A stretch of DNA of 64,000 nt from an uncultured Pseudomonadales bacterium (GTDB lineage: Bacteria; Pseudomonadota; Gammaproteobacteria; Pseudomonadales; Azotimanducaceae): NCBI GenBank assembly GCA_958295875.1, contig OY282379.1, positions 682,001 to 746,000 on the forward strand, in the 5' to 3' direction. Position numbers and translations under genes: made by a program. Below, piece after piece: positions 47,880-58,658 of the stretch; the first letter of the stretch is position 1; the number at the start of each line of letters is the position of its first letter. The notes beneath the pieces were generated by a model that saw only the letters and a program-made list of their open reading frames with translations, made no database searches and was not told where the DNA came from.

Positions 47880-47934
47880 AACGCCGCTCCAGCGCACCGA
47901 CAACGAATGAACAAGAGAAGGAGACAGAGACAGC

Positions 47935-49206
47935 ATGAGCCGACTTTCGTGGGATGACTACGACGCCGATGCGGACGGCATGATGGCGCACATGGCCATC
48001 GAGCGCGGTTTGGCGCAAGCGCCAGAACCGGCGGCCACGGCGCCGCTTAGCTCGGCGCAGGAGCGGCCGGCTTCACCGCCGCCACCCGTCGCGGTGAACC
48101 CACACGAGGCGCATCAGCAACAGGCACCCAGCAAACCCTTCCAACTCGAAGCGCCCCGCGTCGAAGAGGAAGCGCCGCCGCCGAGCCGCGAGCGCGTCAC
48201 CGTCGATCAGAAGCGCATGATCAACTGCCGGGCGGACCTGAACCAACTCGTGCCGTTCAAGTACGAGTGGGCGTGGCAGAAGTATTTGGACGGCTGCGCC
48301 AACCACTGGATGCCCCAAGAGATCAACATGAACGCGGACGTGATGCTATGGAAGTCCGCGGACGGCCTCACCGCGGACGAGCGCAAGATCGTCAAGCGCA
48401 GCCTCGGTTTCTTCTCCACAGCGGACTCGTTGGTCGCCAACAACTTGGCACTTGCCATCTATCGCCTGATCACGAACCCAGAGTGCCGCCAATACCTGCT
48501 GCGCCAAGCGTTCGAGGAAGCCATCCACACCCACGCCTACCAATACTGCATCGAGTCCCTCGGCATGGAAGAAGGCGAGATCTTCAACATGTACCACGAG
48601 GTCGATTCCGTGGCGGCGAAGGCATCTTGGGCGCTGAAGTACACCCAAGAGCTGGCCGACCCCACTTTCTGCACCGGAACCATCGAGAACGACAAAACGC
48701 TGCTCAAGAATCTCATCGCCTACTACTGCGTGATGGAAGGCATCTTCTTCTACTGCGGCTTCACGCAGATCCTCTCCATGGGCCGCCGCAACAAGATGAT
48801 GGGCACGGGCGAGCAGTTTCAATACATCCTGCGCGATGAGTCCATGCATGTGAACTTCGGCATCGACGTGATCAACCAGATCAAGCTGGAGAATCCGCAT
48901 CTCTGGGATGCCCCCATGCAGCGGCTGGCGCGAGACATGGTGCTCGAAGGCACCGAGCTTGAGATCCAATACGCCCGCGACACCATGCCGCGTGGCGTGC
49001 TGGGCATGAACGCCACCATGATGGCGGAGTACCTGCAATTCATCGCCAACCGCCGCCTTGCCCAAATCGGCTTGGAGGAACGCTTCCCCGGCGTGAAGAA
49101 CCCGTTCCCGTGGATGTCTGAAATCATGGACTTGAAGAAGGAGAAGAACTTCTTCGAAACCCGCGTGACGGAATATCAAACGGGCGGAGCGCTGAGCTGG
49201 GATTGA
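47935..49206 (+). CDS. nrdB: Ribonucleoside-diphosphate reductase, beta (small) subunit
   Basis: 423 residues, 55 bases after nrdA. It houses the diiron centre and radical that activates NrdA. Iron-ligand segments: [27 protein letters not shown] and [12 protein letters not shown]. The first 100 residues are a low-complexity, proline- and alanine-rich extension not present in short NrdB proteins. The C-terminal tail TGGALSWD is the peptide that docks in NrdA. Confidence 0.94.
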   Translation: MSRLSWDDYDADADGMMAHMAIERGLAQAPEPAATAPLSSAQERPASPPPPVAVNPHEAHQQQAPSKPFQLEAPRVEEEAPPPSRERVTVDQKRMINCRADLNQLVPFKYEWAWQKYLDGCANHWMPQEINMNADVMLWKSADGLTADERKIVKRSLGFFSTADSLVANNLALAIYRLITNPECRQYLLRQAFEEAIHTHAYQYCIESLGMEEGEIFNMYHEVDSVAAKASWALKYTQELADPTFCTGTIENDKTLLKNLIAYYCVMEGIFFYCGFTQILSMGRRNKMMGTGEQFQYILRDESMHVNFGIDVINQIKLENPHLWDAPMQRLARDMVLEGTELEIQYARDTMPRGVLGMNATMMAEYLQFIANRRLAQIGLEERFPGVKNPFPWMSEIMDLKKEKNFFETRVTEYQTGGALSWD

Positions 49207-49236
49207 AACCGGCTTCTGAACGACGACTGTGACCAT

Positions 49237-49347
49237 CCCGTACGGGAACGGTCTATACCGATACACCGCAATGGGTTAGTTTTCTTACCATACGGTACAA
49301 CGAAGCGGATTTAGCCCGCCTTCTGCGACATTTCGTACCGAACGGTA
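49237..49347 (+). promoter_or_regulatory. Palindromic operators upstream of the HipB-like gene
   Basis: TACCATACGGTA (49286-49297) and TACCGAACGGTA (49336-49347) share the form TACC-N4-GGTA and their starts are exactly 50 bases apart. The second touches the ribosome site. CCCGTACGGG (49237-49246) is a further perfect palindrome, and TACCGATAC at 49256 is a half-site. This fits autoregulation by the HTH protein that follows, as for HipB. Confidence 0.6.
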
Positions 49348-49357
49348 AGGAGGCATC

Positions 49358-49660
49358 TTGAAGGAAGCACCGCGTTACGGCGTCGTGGCCACGCCACAGG
49401 CCCTAGGCGAGGTAACCCGTCGGCATCGTAAGGCCACCGGCATCACTTTGGAGACCGCCTCTGCGCTTGGCAACGTCGGCTCGCGGTTCCTGTCCGAGTT
49501 CGAGCGCGGCAAGGAGACGGCCGAGATCGGCAAGGCGATGGCGGCGCTCACCATCCTCGGCTTGGAGTTGGTCGTCCGTCCACGTGGCTACGCAAACGCC
49601 GCCGCGGATCGGGCCTTGCAGTCGCACGAGCCGAACCGAGCGGGCTCTCGACAATCATGA
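49358..49660 (+). CDS. HipB-like XRE-family antitoxin/regulator (orphan)
   Basis: 100 residues from TTG 49358 after AAGGAGG. The helix-turn-helix (ALGEVTRRHRKATGITLETA, then FLSEFERGKETAEIGK) and the strand ILGLELVVRP match HipB antitoxins, which bind HipA kinase and repress their operon. No hipA follows except the stub described next. Palindromes upstream support DNA binding. Confidence 0.75.
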   Translation: MKEAPRYGVVATPQALGEVTRRHRKATGITLETASALGNVGSRFLSEFERGKETAEIGKAMAALTILGLELVVRPRGYANAAADRALQSHEPNRAGSRQS

Positions 49661-49698
49661 CCGCCGATGCGCTGGATCTTTGGCACCAACCGGCACCC
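49657..49698 (+). pseudogene. Stub of a hipA toxin gene
   Basis: ATG 49657 overlaps the hipB stop (ATGA), the normal hipBA junction. The first codons read MTADALDLW, like the start of HipA proteins (ALDVW followed by DG). After about ten residues the likeness ends and the sequence becomes the tail of rng on the other strand. The toxin is therefore lost, leaving only its start. Confidence 0.4.
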
Positions 49699-51201
49699 TC
49701 ACCCCAAACCCGCCACCTGCGCATCGATGAGCACGGCGTCGAAATCGCCGGGCGGGCAACTCGGCTCCACTTGCAGGCGTATCGCCCGGCCAATTTCGTG
49801 GGATAGGCAACGCAGGTGCGCCGCGTCCTCGTCGAGCAATCGTTCCACTACCCGTTCGTGGGCGCGAACGCGGTACTCGCCCTGGGTGTCCGCCCCGCGG
49901 GACTGCGCGTCGGCGCGGATGAAGCGCAGAATCTCGTAGCAGGTCGTCTCCGGTCGCTTGGCTGCGCCGATGCCGCCACAGGTCTGGCAAGGCTCGCACA
50001 GCACATGCGCCAAACTCGGCCGCGCCCGCTTGCGGCTCATCTCCACGAGGCCCAGCGGCGAGAAGGGCGTCAGCCGCACCTTGCCTGGGTCATCTTCAAT
50101 GCCCTTCTCCAAGGCGCGCATCACAGCGCGCTGGCTCGCTTCGTCCTCCATGTCAATGAAATCCACTGCCACGATGCCACCGATGTTGCGCAGGCGCAGT
50201 TGCCGCGGGATGACGCTGGCCGCCTCCAAGTTGGTGCGCAGCGCCGTCTCCTCCAGATTGCGCGCGCCGAGCCATGTGCCACTGTTCACGTCGATGGTCG
50301 TCATCGCTTCGGTTTGTTCGATGACAAGGTGCCCGCCAGACTTCAGCAACACCTCCCTCGCCAGCGCCCGCTGCAACTCGTCCTCGATGCCGTGGCGCTC
50401 GAACAGCGGCGGCGGGGGCGCATCATGCAACTCCACGCGCTCCGCGAGCGCCGGCAAGTGCTCGCGCGCGTAGCGGCGCAGCCGCCGACACGTTTGAGCA
50501 TCGTTGACGAGCACCCGGGTGAGTTCGGCGGTGGCGAGATCGCGGATGGCACGGGTGTGGACAGGCAGTTCCTCGTAGACGAGTTCGCCAATGGCAGCGC
50601 GCCGGCAGCGCTCTTCAATGCGCCGCCAGATGTCCCGGACTACGCGCATGTCGGCGCGCAGCTCCTCGAACGAGGCGCCTTGCGCCACCGTGCGGGCGAT
50701 GAACGCCGCGTCCATGCCTTCCGCCAACGCCGCGGCCGCCGTGTCCCGCCGCAAACGTTCGCGCTCCGCAACATCCTCAATGCGTTGCGAGACGCCAACC
50801 CGGCTGCCACGCGGCAGCATCACGACGCTGCGCGAAGCGATGGCCAAGTTCATGGTGAGGCGAGCGCCCTTGGCGCCCATCGGGTCTTTCGCGACTTGCG
50901 CGAGGATGCGTTGCCCTTCGCACACCAGCGCCTGGATGTCCGGCAGCGCCGCATCGCCACCTTCCACACGACGCCCGCCCAGCGCCTCACGCACATGCAG
51001 GAACCCGAATCGGTCTAGCCCAATGTCGACAAAAGCCGCCTGCATGCCGGGCACGACACGATCCACGCGGCCCACATAAATGTTGCCGGTGAGGCTCCCA
51101 CGGCCCGTGCGCTCGACATGCAGTTCCTGCAAGGCGCCCTCTTTGGTGAGCGCCACGCGAGTCTCGAAATCGCTGACGTCAACGAGCAATTCGTATGTCA
51201 T
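49699..51201 (-). CDS. rng: Ribonuclease G
   Basis: 500 residues. It is an endoribonuclease for 5' maturation of 16S rRNA and mRNA decay. An S1 domain opens the protein (GNIYVGRVDRVVPGMQAAFVDIG). Catalytic aspartates lie in MTTIDVNSGTWLG and VAVDFIDMED, and the zinc-link CEPC is in HVLCEPCQTCGG. There is no long RNase E-type C-terminal scaffold. It follows maf on the same strand by six bases. Confidence 0.93.
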   Translation of the reverse strand: MTYELLVDVSDFETRVALTKEGALQELHVERTGRGSLTGNIYVGRVDRVVPGMQAAFVDIGLDRFGFLHVREALGGRRVEGGDAALPDIQALVCEGQRILAQVAKDPMGAKGARLTMNLAIASRSVVMLPRGSRVGVSQRIEDVAERERLRRDTAAAALAEGMDAAFIARTVAQGASFEELRADMRVVRDIWRRIEERCRRAAIGELVYEELPVHTRAIRDLATAELTRVLVNDAQTCRRLRRYAREHLPALAERVELHDAPPPPLFERHGIEDELQRALAREVLLKSGGHLVIEQTEAMTTIDVNSGTWLGARNLEETALRTNLEAASVIPRQLRLRNIGGIVAVDFIDMEDEASQRAVMRALEKGIEDDPGKVRLTPFSPLGLVEMSRKRARPSLAHVLCEPCQTCGGIGAAKRPETTCYEILRFIRADAQSRGADTQGEYRVRAHERVVERLLDEDAAHLRCLSHEIGRAIRLQVEPSCPPGDFDAVLIDAQVAGLG

Positions 51202-51207
51202 GGCGCC

Positions 51208-51774
51208 TCATTGCTGGCGACACCGCCAACATTGCACACCGAATGACCTTAGCAAATCGTCAGTTTCCCGCAATGGCAAGCCGACGATGGCGCCAAAGCT
51301 GCCATCGATGCGGGCGGCGAAGACGCCGCCAATGCCTTGAATGCCGTAACCCCCCGCCTTGTCCGCGCCTTCGCCAGTGCGCCAATAGGCAACGGCCTCC
51401 GCGCGCTCGATGTCCCGAAACGAGACCGTCGCGCCGGCGAGGCGGCTCGCCTCGCGGTCGCCATCACGCATGTGCAGCCCGGTGAAGACCTGATGTGCGC
51501 GGCCAGACAAGGCGAGCAGCATGGCGACGCCTTCATCCTGGGTGCGCGGCTTGCCCAAGATGTGGCCGTCGAGCGCCACCGCGGTATCGGCCCCAAGCGT
51601 CGGCGCTTCCCCGGCAACGGCGGCGGCCTTCGCCTGCGCCAGACGCAACACATAGGCAGACGCCGCCTCGCCCGGTCGCGGGGTTTCATCCACATTGGCG
51701 GGAACGGCACGAAAGCGAACACCGAGGCGCCGCAACAACGCAGCCCGGCGCGGCGACGCCGATGCGAGCACCAT
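51208..51774 (-). CDS. maf: Maf/YhdE-family nucleotide pyrophosphatase
   Basis: 188 residues from ATG 51774, which shares one base with the mreD stop (TGATG). LASASPRRAALLRRLG is the signature opening; DETPRPGEAASAYVLRLA, GADTAVALDG and GIQGIGGVFAARIDGSFGAIVGLPL follow. Family members hydrolyse dTTP/UTP or modified nucleotides. Position after mreCD is conserved in gammaproteobacteria. Confidence 0.92.
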   Translation of the reverse strand: MVLASASPRRAALLRRLGVRFRAVPANVDETPRPGEAASAYVLRLAQAKAAAVAGEAPTLGADTAVALDGHILGKPRTQDEGVAMLLALSGRAHQVFTGLHMRDGDREASRLAGATVSFRDIERAEAVAYWRTGEGADKAGGYGIQGIGGVFAARIDGSFGAIVGLPLRETDDLLRSFGVQCWRCRQQ

Positions 51775-52262
51775 CACCGGACGCGCCGCGCCCAAACAGC
51801 CAGCGCCTTGGCCGCGAAGGGCCACAACAGCGCCGTCACCGCGGCCGAGGTCGCCACCGCCCAAGACAGCGGCGTTTCTTGCACTAAGCGCCCCGCCACA
51901 TCTCGCACCACGCCGATCGCCAACGCGATGACGAACAGCACCAATGCCTGCTGCACCACGGCATTCATGCGCAAACGCTCGTACCAAGTCCACCCGATCA
52001 ATGCCATCACCGCAAAGCAAAAGCCATTGACGCCGAGAGGATCCGCATGCAGCACGTCGAGCAGCAGGCCGAACACCCAGCTCACCAACATGCCAACGCG
52101 GTGCGGGCGCTCGATGAGCCAGAAGAACATCACCAGCACCACCCAATCCGGCCGCAACCAACCCACCCAATCCGGCAAGTTGCCCGGCAGGCGAGCCACC
52201 GAGAGCGTGGCGGCCAAGAGGAGCGTGAGGCCAATCACCCAGCCACCCCGAAACGGGCTCAC
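51774..52262 (-). CDS. mreD: Rod shape-determining protein MreD
   Basis: 162 residues from GTG 52262, overlapping the mreC stop. Five or six transmembrane segments (for example VVLVMFFWLIERP, FGLLLDVLHADPLGVNGFCF). MreD is part of the elongasome with MreB and MreC. Confidence 0.88.
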   Translation of the reverse strand: MSPFRGGWVIGLTLLLAATLSVARLPGNLPDWVGWLRPDWVVLVMFFWLIERPHRVGMLVSWVFGLLLDVLHADPLGVNGFCFAVMALIGWTWYERLRMNAVVQQALVLFVIALAIGVVRDVAGRLVQETPLSWAVATSAAVTALLWPFAAKALAVWARRVR

Positions 52263-53146
52263 GCAGCCGGCTCCACCGGGCGCCGCCCTTGCGGTTCCTC
52301 TTGCGTTGGCGCGTCCACTGCCTCGGCAGCGTCGTCCACCGCGCGGCCGCGCGGGTCTAGGAACACCAGCACATGCCGCCGCCGGTCTGGGTTCATCATC
52401 GGCCGCACGGTCACGCGGGCGAAGCGGGCGGTGGGCTGCTTCTCCACCTCCACCACCTCTCCAACCGGGTAGCCCGGCGGGAACCGGCCGCCCAACCCAG
52501 AGGTGACGAGCAGGTCTCCCTCCATGACATCGGCGGACTGTGGCACGGCTTCGAGTTCGAGCACATCGAAGCGCCCCGAGCCGGCGGCGATGGAACGCCA
52601 GCTATTGCGCTGGTCTTCAACTGGCGTCGCGTGCATCTTGTCGGTGATGAGCAGCACAACGCTGGTGAACGCCGAAGCCTCGACGACTTGGCCGTACAGG
52701 CCAGCTTCGTCCAACACCGCGGCGCCAGTCTCCACGCCATCGTCGCGCCCCTTGTCGATGATCACGCGATGCTTGTCTGGGTCTCGCACCACGGCCATCA
52801 ATTCCGCCACCACCACCCGGCTAGGCGCACGCGGCCGGCTGCCAAGCAACTCGCGCAAACGGGCGTTCTCGACGCGGGCCGCGCGAGATTCCTGCACCAT
52901 CAGCGATAGCTCCGCCACGCGGCGCTCCAGCGCAGTCACCCTCGCTTCACTAGCGAAGAGCCGCCCGGCAAAAGCGCCGACGGCATGCGGCGATTCCGCG
53001 ATCATGTAGAGCGGCCCGGCGACGGAGCCGATGCCGTCGCGCAACGGTGCGAGCAGACGGGTGTTCGCTTCGACGAACCCAAGCAACAGCGATGCGGCGA
53101 GCAGGGCGAGAAAAAGATGGACAGCGCCGGAACTGCGCGCGAACAG
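52259..53146 (-). CDS. mreC: Rod shape-determining protein MreC
   Basis: 295 residues if started at CTG 53146. The frame is open back to the mreB stop but contains no ATG, GTG or TTG before TTG 53086, which lies inside the transmembrane helix. Starting at CTG gives LFARSSGAVHLFLALLAASLLL, matching the MreC N-terminus (FxRGPS and membrane anchor), with GGGAAGG nearby. A coiled coil (about 65-105) and the beta-domain (ELMAVVRDPDKHRVIIDKG, LVTSGLGGRFPPGYPVG) follow. MreC is the periplasmic scaffold of cell elongation. Confidence 0.88.
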   Translation of the reverse strand: MFARSSGAVHLFLALLAASLLLGFVEANTRLLAPLRDGIGSVAGPLYMIAESPHAVGAFAGRLFASEARVTALERRVAELSLMVQESRAARVENARLRELLGSRPRAPSRVVVAELMAVVRDPDKHRVIIDKGRDDGVETGAAVLDEAGLYGQVVEASAFTSVVLLITDKMHATPVEDQRNSWRSIAAGSGRFDVLELEAVPQSADVMEGDLLVTSGLGGRFPPGYPVGEVVEVEKQPTARFARVTVRPMMNPDRRRHVLVFLDPRGRAVDDAAEAVDAPTQEEPQGRRPVEPAA

Positions 53147-53203
53147 CGCCTTCCCGGAGGGATCAGCCCCCGTTTGCCCAGGGACGATTGGCCTTGCCCT
53201 CGG

Positions 53204-54271
<1,068 letters not shown>

Positions 54272-54282
54272 TCAACCGACGC

Positions 54283-54311
54283 ACTCTACCCGTTGAGGCC
54301 AAGGCAGGCAA
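54283..54311 (-). promoter_or_regulatory. Predicted promoter of mreB
   Basis: On the minus strand TTGCCT (54311-54306), 17 bases, TAGAGT (54288-54283); each hexamer matches 4 of 6. It lies about 40 bases before the mreB start. The rest of the 299-base space to gatC shows no gene. Confidence 0.45.
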
Positions 54312-54543
54312 GGGAAATTTGGCCACGGGGCGGGGTGGTTGGGCGGCATCTGGCGGGCTAGTCAAGCAACGAGCACATCTGTCCCCGCCCTCGAACGAAA
54401 GGCTCCGGCGAGCCTAGGCGAACACAGACCAGCCCAACGCGGGGACCGCCTTGGCGCCGCCATCGCCGCCGTCCACTTCCCACAGCACTCGACAACGCCG
54501 CCCCGCGGCAAGACAATCATGCGCTTCCTCGGCGCGTTCGCCA

Positions 54544-54825
54544 ATGAACCAAGAAGTCCTCGACAAGCTGACGCGCCTCGCCCAACTTGCGTTGGCACCG
54601 GAAGAGGCGCGCCTCGCGCTGGCGGACCTGCGCGCCATCGTCACCCTGATCGACGAGCTGCAAACGGTGGATACCGATGGCGTGGCACCCTTGGCGCATC
54701 CCTTGGACATGGAGCAGCCGTTGCGCGCGGACGCGGTGACGGAGCAGCCGGCGCGGGAGCGCTATCAGGCCGGCGCGCCGCTCACGCGGGATGGGCTCTA
54801 CCTCGTGCCCAAGGTCGTCGAGTGA
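54544..54825 (+). CDS. gatC: Asp-tRNA(Asn)/Glu-tRNA(Gln) amidotransferase subunit C
   Basis: 93 residues from ATG 54544. Small linker subunit holding GatA and GatB together: KLTRLAQLALAPEEARLA, DELQTVDTDGVAPLAHPLDM and the conserved C-terminal GLYLVPKVVE are typical. First gene of gatCAB. Confidence 0.92.
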   Translation: MNQEVLDKLTRLAQLALAPEEARLALADLRAIVTLIDELQTVDTDGVAPLAHPLDMEQPLRADAVTEQPARERYQAGAPLTRDGLYLVPKVVE

Positions 54826-54828
54826 GCC

Positions 54829-56259
54829 GTGGCACCCGCAGCCAACATCGCTGCCCTGCGCCACGGCTTGGATGCCGGCGACTACAGCGCGCGGGAACTG
54901 GCGCAAGACGCGCTGGGGCGCATTGAGGCGGCCAACCCGCAGCTCAACTGCTTCATCACCGTCACCCCGGAACAAGCGCTGGCCGACGCCGACGCCGCAG
55001 ACGCGCGCATCGCAGCCGGCAACGCTGGCCCCCTCACCGGCATCCCCATCGCCCACAAGGACCTGTTCTGCACCGCCGGTGCGCCCACCACCTGCGGCTC
55101 GCGCATGTTGGCCGAATATGTGCCGCCCTACGATGCCACGGTGGTGGCGCGGCTGCACGCCGCCGGTGCTGTGTCGTTGGGCAAGACGAACATGGACGAG
55201 TTCGCCATGGGCGCCTCCAACGAGACCAGTTGGTTTGGCCCAGCTCGCAACCCGTGGCACCGCCAGCACACGCCGGGCGGCTCTTCCGGCGGCGCCGCGA
55301 GCGCCGTCGCCGCCGGGCTTGTGCCGCTTGCCACAGGCACAGACACCGGCGGCTCCATTCGCCAGCCGGCTGCGTTCTGCGGCGTCACCGGGCTCAAACC
55401 CACCTACGGGCGCGTGTCGCGCTATGGCATGGTCGCGTTCGCATCGAGCCTAGACCAAGGCGGCGCCTTCGGCCGCTCGGTCGATGACGTGGAGCGGTTG
55501 CTGCAAGCGATGGAAGGGCATGACCCGCAGGATTCCACCAGCGCCGAGCGCCCGGCGACCACGCGCACGGCCGTCGCGGGCATGACGTTGGGCTTGCCCC
55601 GGGAGTATTGGAACGGCTTGGACGCCGGCATGGCGCAGTGCCTGCAAGCCGCCACCCGCGAGCTGGAGGCGGCCGGCTGCACGGTGCGGGACATCTCCTT
55701 GCCGCACACCGCGGCGGCGGTGCCAGCCTACTATGTGGTCGCCAGCGCCGAGGCATCGGCGAACCTCGCCCGCTACGACGGCGTGCGTTTCGGCCATCGC
55801 GCCGAGGCACCCAAGAGCTTGGACGACCTTTACCGGCGCTCGCGCGGCGAAGGCTTTGGCGCCGAGGTGAAGCGGCGCATCCTCACTGGAACGTATGTGT
55901 TGTCCGTCGGCTACTACGATGCCTACTACCTGAAGGCGCAGCGCGTCCGGCGGCTCATCCGGCAAGACTTCTTGGACGCCTTTGGCGCGGTGGACGCCAT
56001 TGTCGCGCCAGTCACCCCAAGCGTCGCCTTCGAGCTGGGGGCAGTGCAGGATCCTGTGGCCATGTACCGCCAAGACGTTTTCACCACGCCAGCGAGCTTG
56101 GCCGGCGTGCCAGCGATGTCCGTGCCATGTGGATTTTGTGACGGCTTGCCCACCGGGCTGCAACTCATTGCCCCGCACTTTGAGGAGGGACGGCTGCTCG
56201 CGCTCGGCGCGGCGTTCCAACACCGCACAGACTGGCACCTGCGCCAGCCGCCGGCATAG
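54829..56259 (+). CDS. gatA: Asp-tRNA(Asn)/Glu-tRNA(Gln) amidotransferase subunit A
   Basis: 476 residues from GTG 54829, three bases after gatC. Amidase that frees ammonia from glutamine. The Ser-cisSer-Lys triad is visible: Lys in IPIAHKDLF, cis-Ser in TPGGSSGGAASAVAAG and the nucleophile in TDTGGSIRQPAAF. Confidence 0.95.
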   Translation: MAPAANIAALRHGLDAGDYSARELAQDALGRIEAANPQLNCFITVTPEQALADADAADARIAAGNAGPLTGIPIAHKDLFCTAGAPTTCGSRMLAEYVPPYDATVVARLHAAGAVSLGKTNMDEFAMGASNETSWFGPARNPWHRQHTPGGSSGGAASAVAAGLVPLATGTDTGGSIRQPAAFCGVTGLKPTYGRVSRYGMVAFASSLDQGGAFGRSVDDVERLLQAMEGHDPQDSTSAERPATTRTAVAGMTLGLPREYWNGLDAGMAQCLQAATRELEAAGCTVRDISLPHTAAAVPAYYVVASAEASANLARYDGVRFGHRAEAPKSLDDLYRRSRGEGFGAEVKRRILTGTYVLSVGYYDAYYLKAQRVRRLIRQDFLDAFGAVDAIVAPVTPSVAFELGAVQDPVAMYRQDVFTTPASLAGVPAMSVPCGFCDGLPTGLQLIAPHFEEGRLLALGAAFQHRTDWHLRQPPA

Positions 56260-56274
56260 CGGAGGCAGGCGGCA

Positions 56275-57705
56275 ATGGATTGGGAGAGCGTCATCGGGCT
56301 GGAGGTTCACATCCAGCTTGCCACGCGCTCCAAGATATTTTCCGGTGCCGGTGCCGCCTTCGGCGCCGAGCCGAACACGCAAGCCTGCGGGGTGGATTTG
56401 GGGCTGCCTGGCACCTTGCCCGTGCTCAACCGCGAAGCGCTGCGCATGGCGCTCACATTCGGCCTCGCCATCGAGGCGGAAATCGCCAGCGAGTGTCGGT
56501 TCGACCGGAAGAACTACTTCTATCCAGACTTGCCAAAGGGCTATCAAATCAGCCAATTCGAGGCGCCGGTGGTGAAGGGCGGCGCCATCGTCATCAGCGC
56601 GGGGGAAGCCGAGCAGCGCATCGGCATCACGCGGGCGCACCTTGAAGAGGACGCCGGCAAGTCTCTGCATGAGGATTACGCCGGCATGACGGGCATCGAC
56701 CTGAACCGTGCCGGCACGCCGCTCTTGGAGGTGGTGTCTGAACCCGAACTCCGCTCCGCGGCCCAAGCCGCCGCGTTCTTCCGCGAACTGCGTGCGCTCG
56801 CCCGCTACCTGCGCATCTCGGACGGCAACCTGAATGAAGGATCGATGCGCTGCGACGCCAACGTCTCTGTGCGGCGGCGGGGCGCCACCGCTCTTGGCGA
56901 ACGCACAGAAGTCAAGAACCTCAACTCGTTCCGCTTCATCGAGCGCGCCATCCGCCATGAAATCGCCCGCCAAATCGATGTGCTCGAAGGCGGCGGAGAA
57001 GTGTCCCGCGAAACGCGCCTCTACGACGCCGAGCGGGATGAGACGCGGCCCATGCGCGGCAAGGAGCTGTCGGACGATTACCGCTACTTCCCAGACCCAG
57101 ACTTGCTGCCCGTGCGCATCACGGAGGCGTTGCTCGCCGAGGCCCGCGCCCAAGTGCCCGAACTGCCCCGCGCCAAGCGCCGCCGCTACCAAGAAACGCT
57201 GGGGCTGTCCGCCGCCGAGGCTTGGCAACTCGCCGAAGAGCCAAGCATGGCCGCTTACTTCGAGGCCGTGGCCGGCGCCGCGCCGCCGCGCCGCGCCGCG
57301 CACTGGATGATGGATCAGGTCGCCGCGGCGTTGAATCGCAGCGGCTTGGACATCGCGGTTTGCCCCGTGCCGGCGGCGCAACTTGCCCAGCTTCTGCAAC
57401 GCATCGAAGACGGTGTGGTGTCCGGCAAGATCGCAGCCACCATCTTCGAGGTGCTGTGGAACGAGGGCGGCGACGTGGACGCCATCATCGCCGAGCGCGG
57501 GCTGCGACAGCTCAGCGACGCGGACGCGCTCACCGGCATCGTGGCGCAAGTCGTCGCCGCGCATCCGGGGCAGGCGCAGCAATTCCGGGACGGCAAAGCC
57601 AAACTGCTGGGCTTCTTCGTGGGTCAAGTGATGCAGGCCACCGCCGGCAAGGCAGACCCGAAACAGGCCAACGCGCTGTTGCTAAAAGCGTTGCAAGACC
57701 CCTGA
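56275..57705 (+). CDS. gatB: Asp-tRNA(Asn)/Glu-tRNA(Gln) amidotransferase subunit B
   Basis: 476 residues. Activates and amidates mischarged t[49 protein letters not shown] and [13 protein letters not shown] are hallmark segments; the helical tail domain ([12 protein letters not shown]) ends the protein. Completes gatCAB, implying indirect synthesis of Gln-tRNA and/or Asn-tRNA. Confidence 0.95.
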   Translation: MDWESVIGLEVHIQLATRSKIFSGAGAAFGAEPNTQACGVDLGLPGTLPVLNREALRMALTFGLAIEAEIASECRFDRKNYFYPDLPKGYQISQFEAPVVKGGAIVISAGEAEQRIGITRAHLEEDAGKSLHEDYAGMTGIDLNRAGTPLLEVVSEPELRSAAQAAAFFRELRALARYLRISDGNLNEGSMRCDANVSVRRRGATALGERTEVKNLNSFRFIERAIRHEIARQIDVLEGGGEVSRETRLYDAERDETRPMRGKELSDDYRYFPDPDLLPVRITEALLAEARAQVPELPRAKRRRYQETLGLSAAEAWQLAEEPSMAAYFEAVAGAAPPRRAAHWMMDQVAAALNRSGLDIAVCPVPAAQLAQLLQRIEDGVVSGKIAATIFEVLWNEGGDVDAIIAERGLRQLSDADALTGIVAQVVAAHPGQAQQFRDGKAKLLGFFVGQVMQATAGKADPKQANALLLKALQDP

Positions 57706-57755
57706 ACCGCGCCGTTGCGGCCCGCCGCAGCGCCCACCGGATTAAAATCAAGCCG

Positions 57756-58658
57756 ATGTCTGCCCTCACCCACATCCGCGAGCTCGAAGCCCAGAGCATC
57801 CACATCATTCGCGAGGTGGCGGCTGAGTTCGAGAAGCCGGTGATGCTCTACTCCATCGGCAAGGATTCATCTGTGCTGCTGCATCTCGCCCGCAAGGCGT
57901 TCTTTCCCGGTGCCCTGCCCTTTCCGCTGCTGCATGTGGACACCACTTGGAAGTTCCGCGACATGATCGCGTTTCGAGACCGCATCGCCCGCGAACTCGG
58001 CCTCAACCTCATCGTCCACACCAACGCGGCCGGCGCGCGCGACGGAGTGACGCCGTTCACCCACGGCAGCAAGAAGTACACGGACATCATGAAAACCCAA
58101 GCGCTGCTCGAAGCCTTGGATCAACACGGCTTCGACGCCGCCTTCGGCGGAGCGCGCCGCGACGAGGAGCGTTCGCGGGCCAAGGAACGGGTTTACTCCG
58201 TGCGCGACCGCAACCACCGGTGGGACCCGAAGCATCAACGCCCAGAGTTGTGGAATCTATACAACGGCAACATTGACCGCGGCGAGGAAGTGCGCGTGTT
58301 CCCGCTCTCGAACTGGACGGAGCTGGATGTTTGGCAATACATCCACCTCGAAGGCATCGACATCGTTCCGCTTTACCTTGCGGCGCCGAGGCCAGTGGTG
58401 GAGCGGGACGGCATGCTCATCATGGTGGATGATGAGCGCATGCCGCTTGAACCGGGCGAACGGCCACAGCCGCGCATGGTGCGCTTCCGCACCCTCGGCT
58501 GCTATCCGCTCTCCGGCGCCATCGAATCCCACGCGGCCACGTTGCCGGAGATCATTGAGGAAATGCTGCTCGCGCGCCAATCCGAGCGCCAAGGCCGGAT
58601 GATCGATTTCGACGCCGCCGGCTCCATGGAACGCAAGAAGCGCGAAGGCTATTTCTGA
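57756..58658 (+). CDS. cysD: Sulfate adenylyltransferase subunit 2
   Basis: 300 residues from ATG 57756; longer frames run into gatB. Makes APS from ATP and sulfate with CysN. The PP-loop reads [18 protein letters not shown], and [14 protein letters not shown] and the [10 protein letters not shown] block are CysD hallmarks. Ends in a TGATG overlap with cysNC. Confidence 0.94.
   Translation: MSALTHIRELEAQSIHIIREVAAEFEKPVMLYSIGKDSSVLLHLARKAFFPGALPFPLLHVDTTWKFRDMIAFRDRIARELGLNLIVHTNAAGARDGVTPFTHGSKKYTDIMKTQALLEALDQHGFDAAFGGARRDEERSRAKERVYSVRDRNHRWDPKHQRPELWNLYNGNIDRGEEVRVFPLSNWTELDVWQYIHLEGIDIVPLYLAAPRPVVERDGMLIMVDDERMPLEPGERPQPRMVRFRTLGCYPLSGAIESHAATLPEIIEEMLLARQSERQGRMIDFDAAGSMERKKREGYF

Noticed and set aside
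55450..57627. 725-codon minus-strand frame
   Set aside because: Antisense shadow of gatA and gatB; no motif, and both sense genes are certain.
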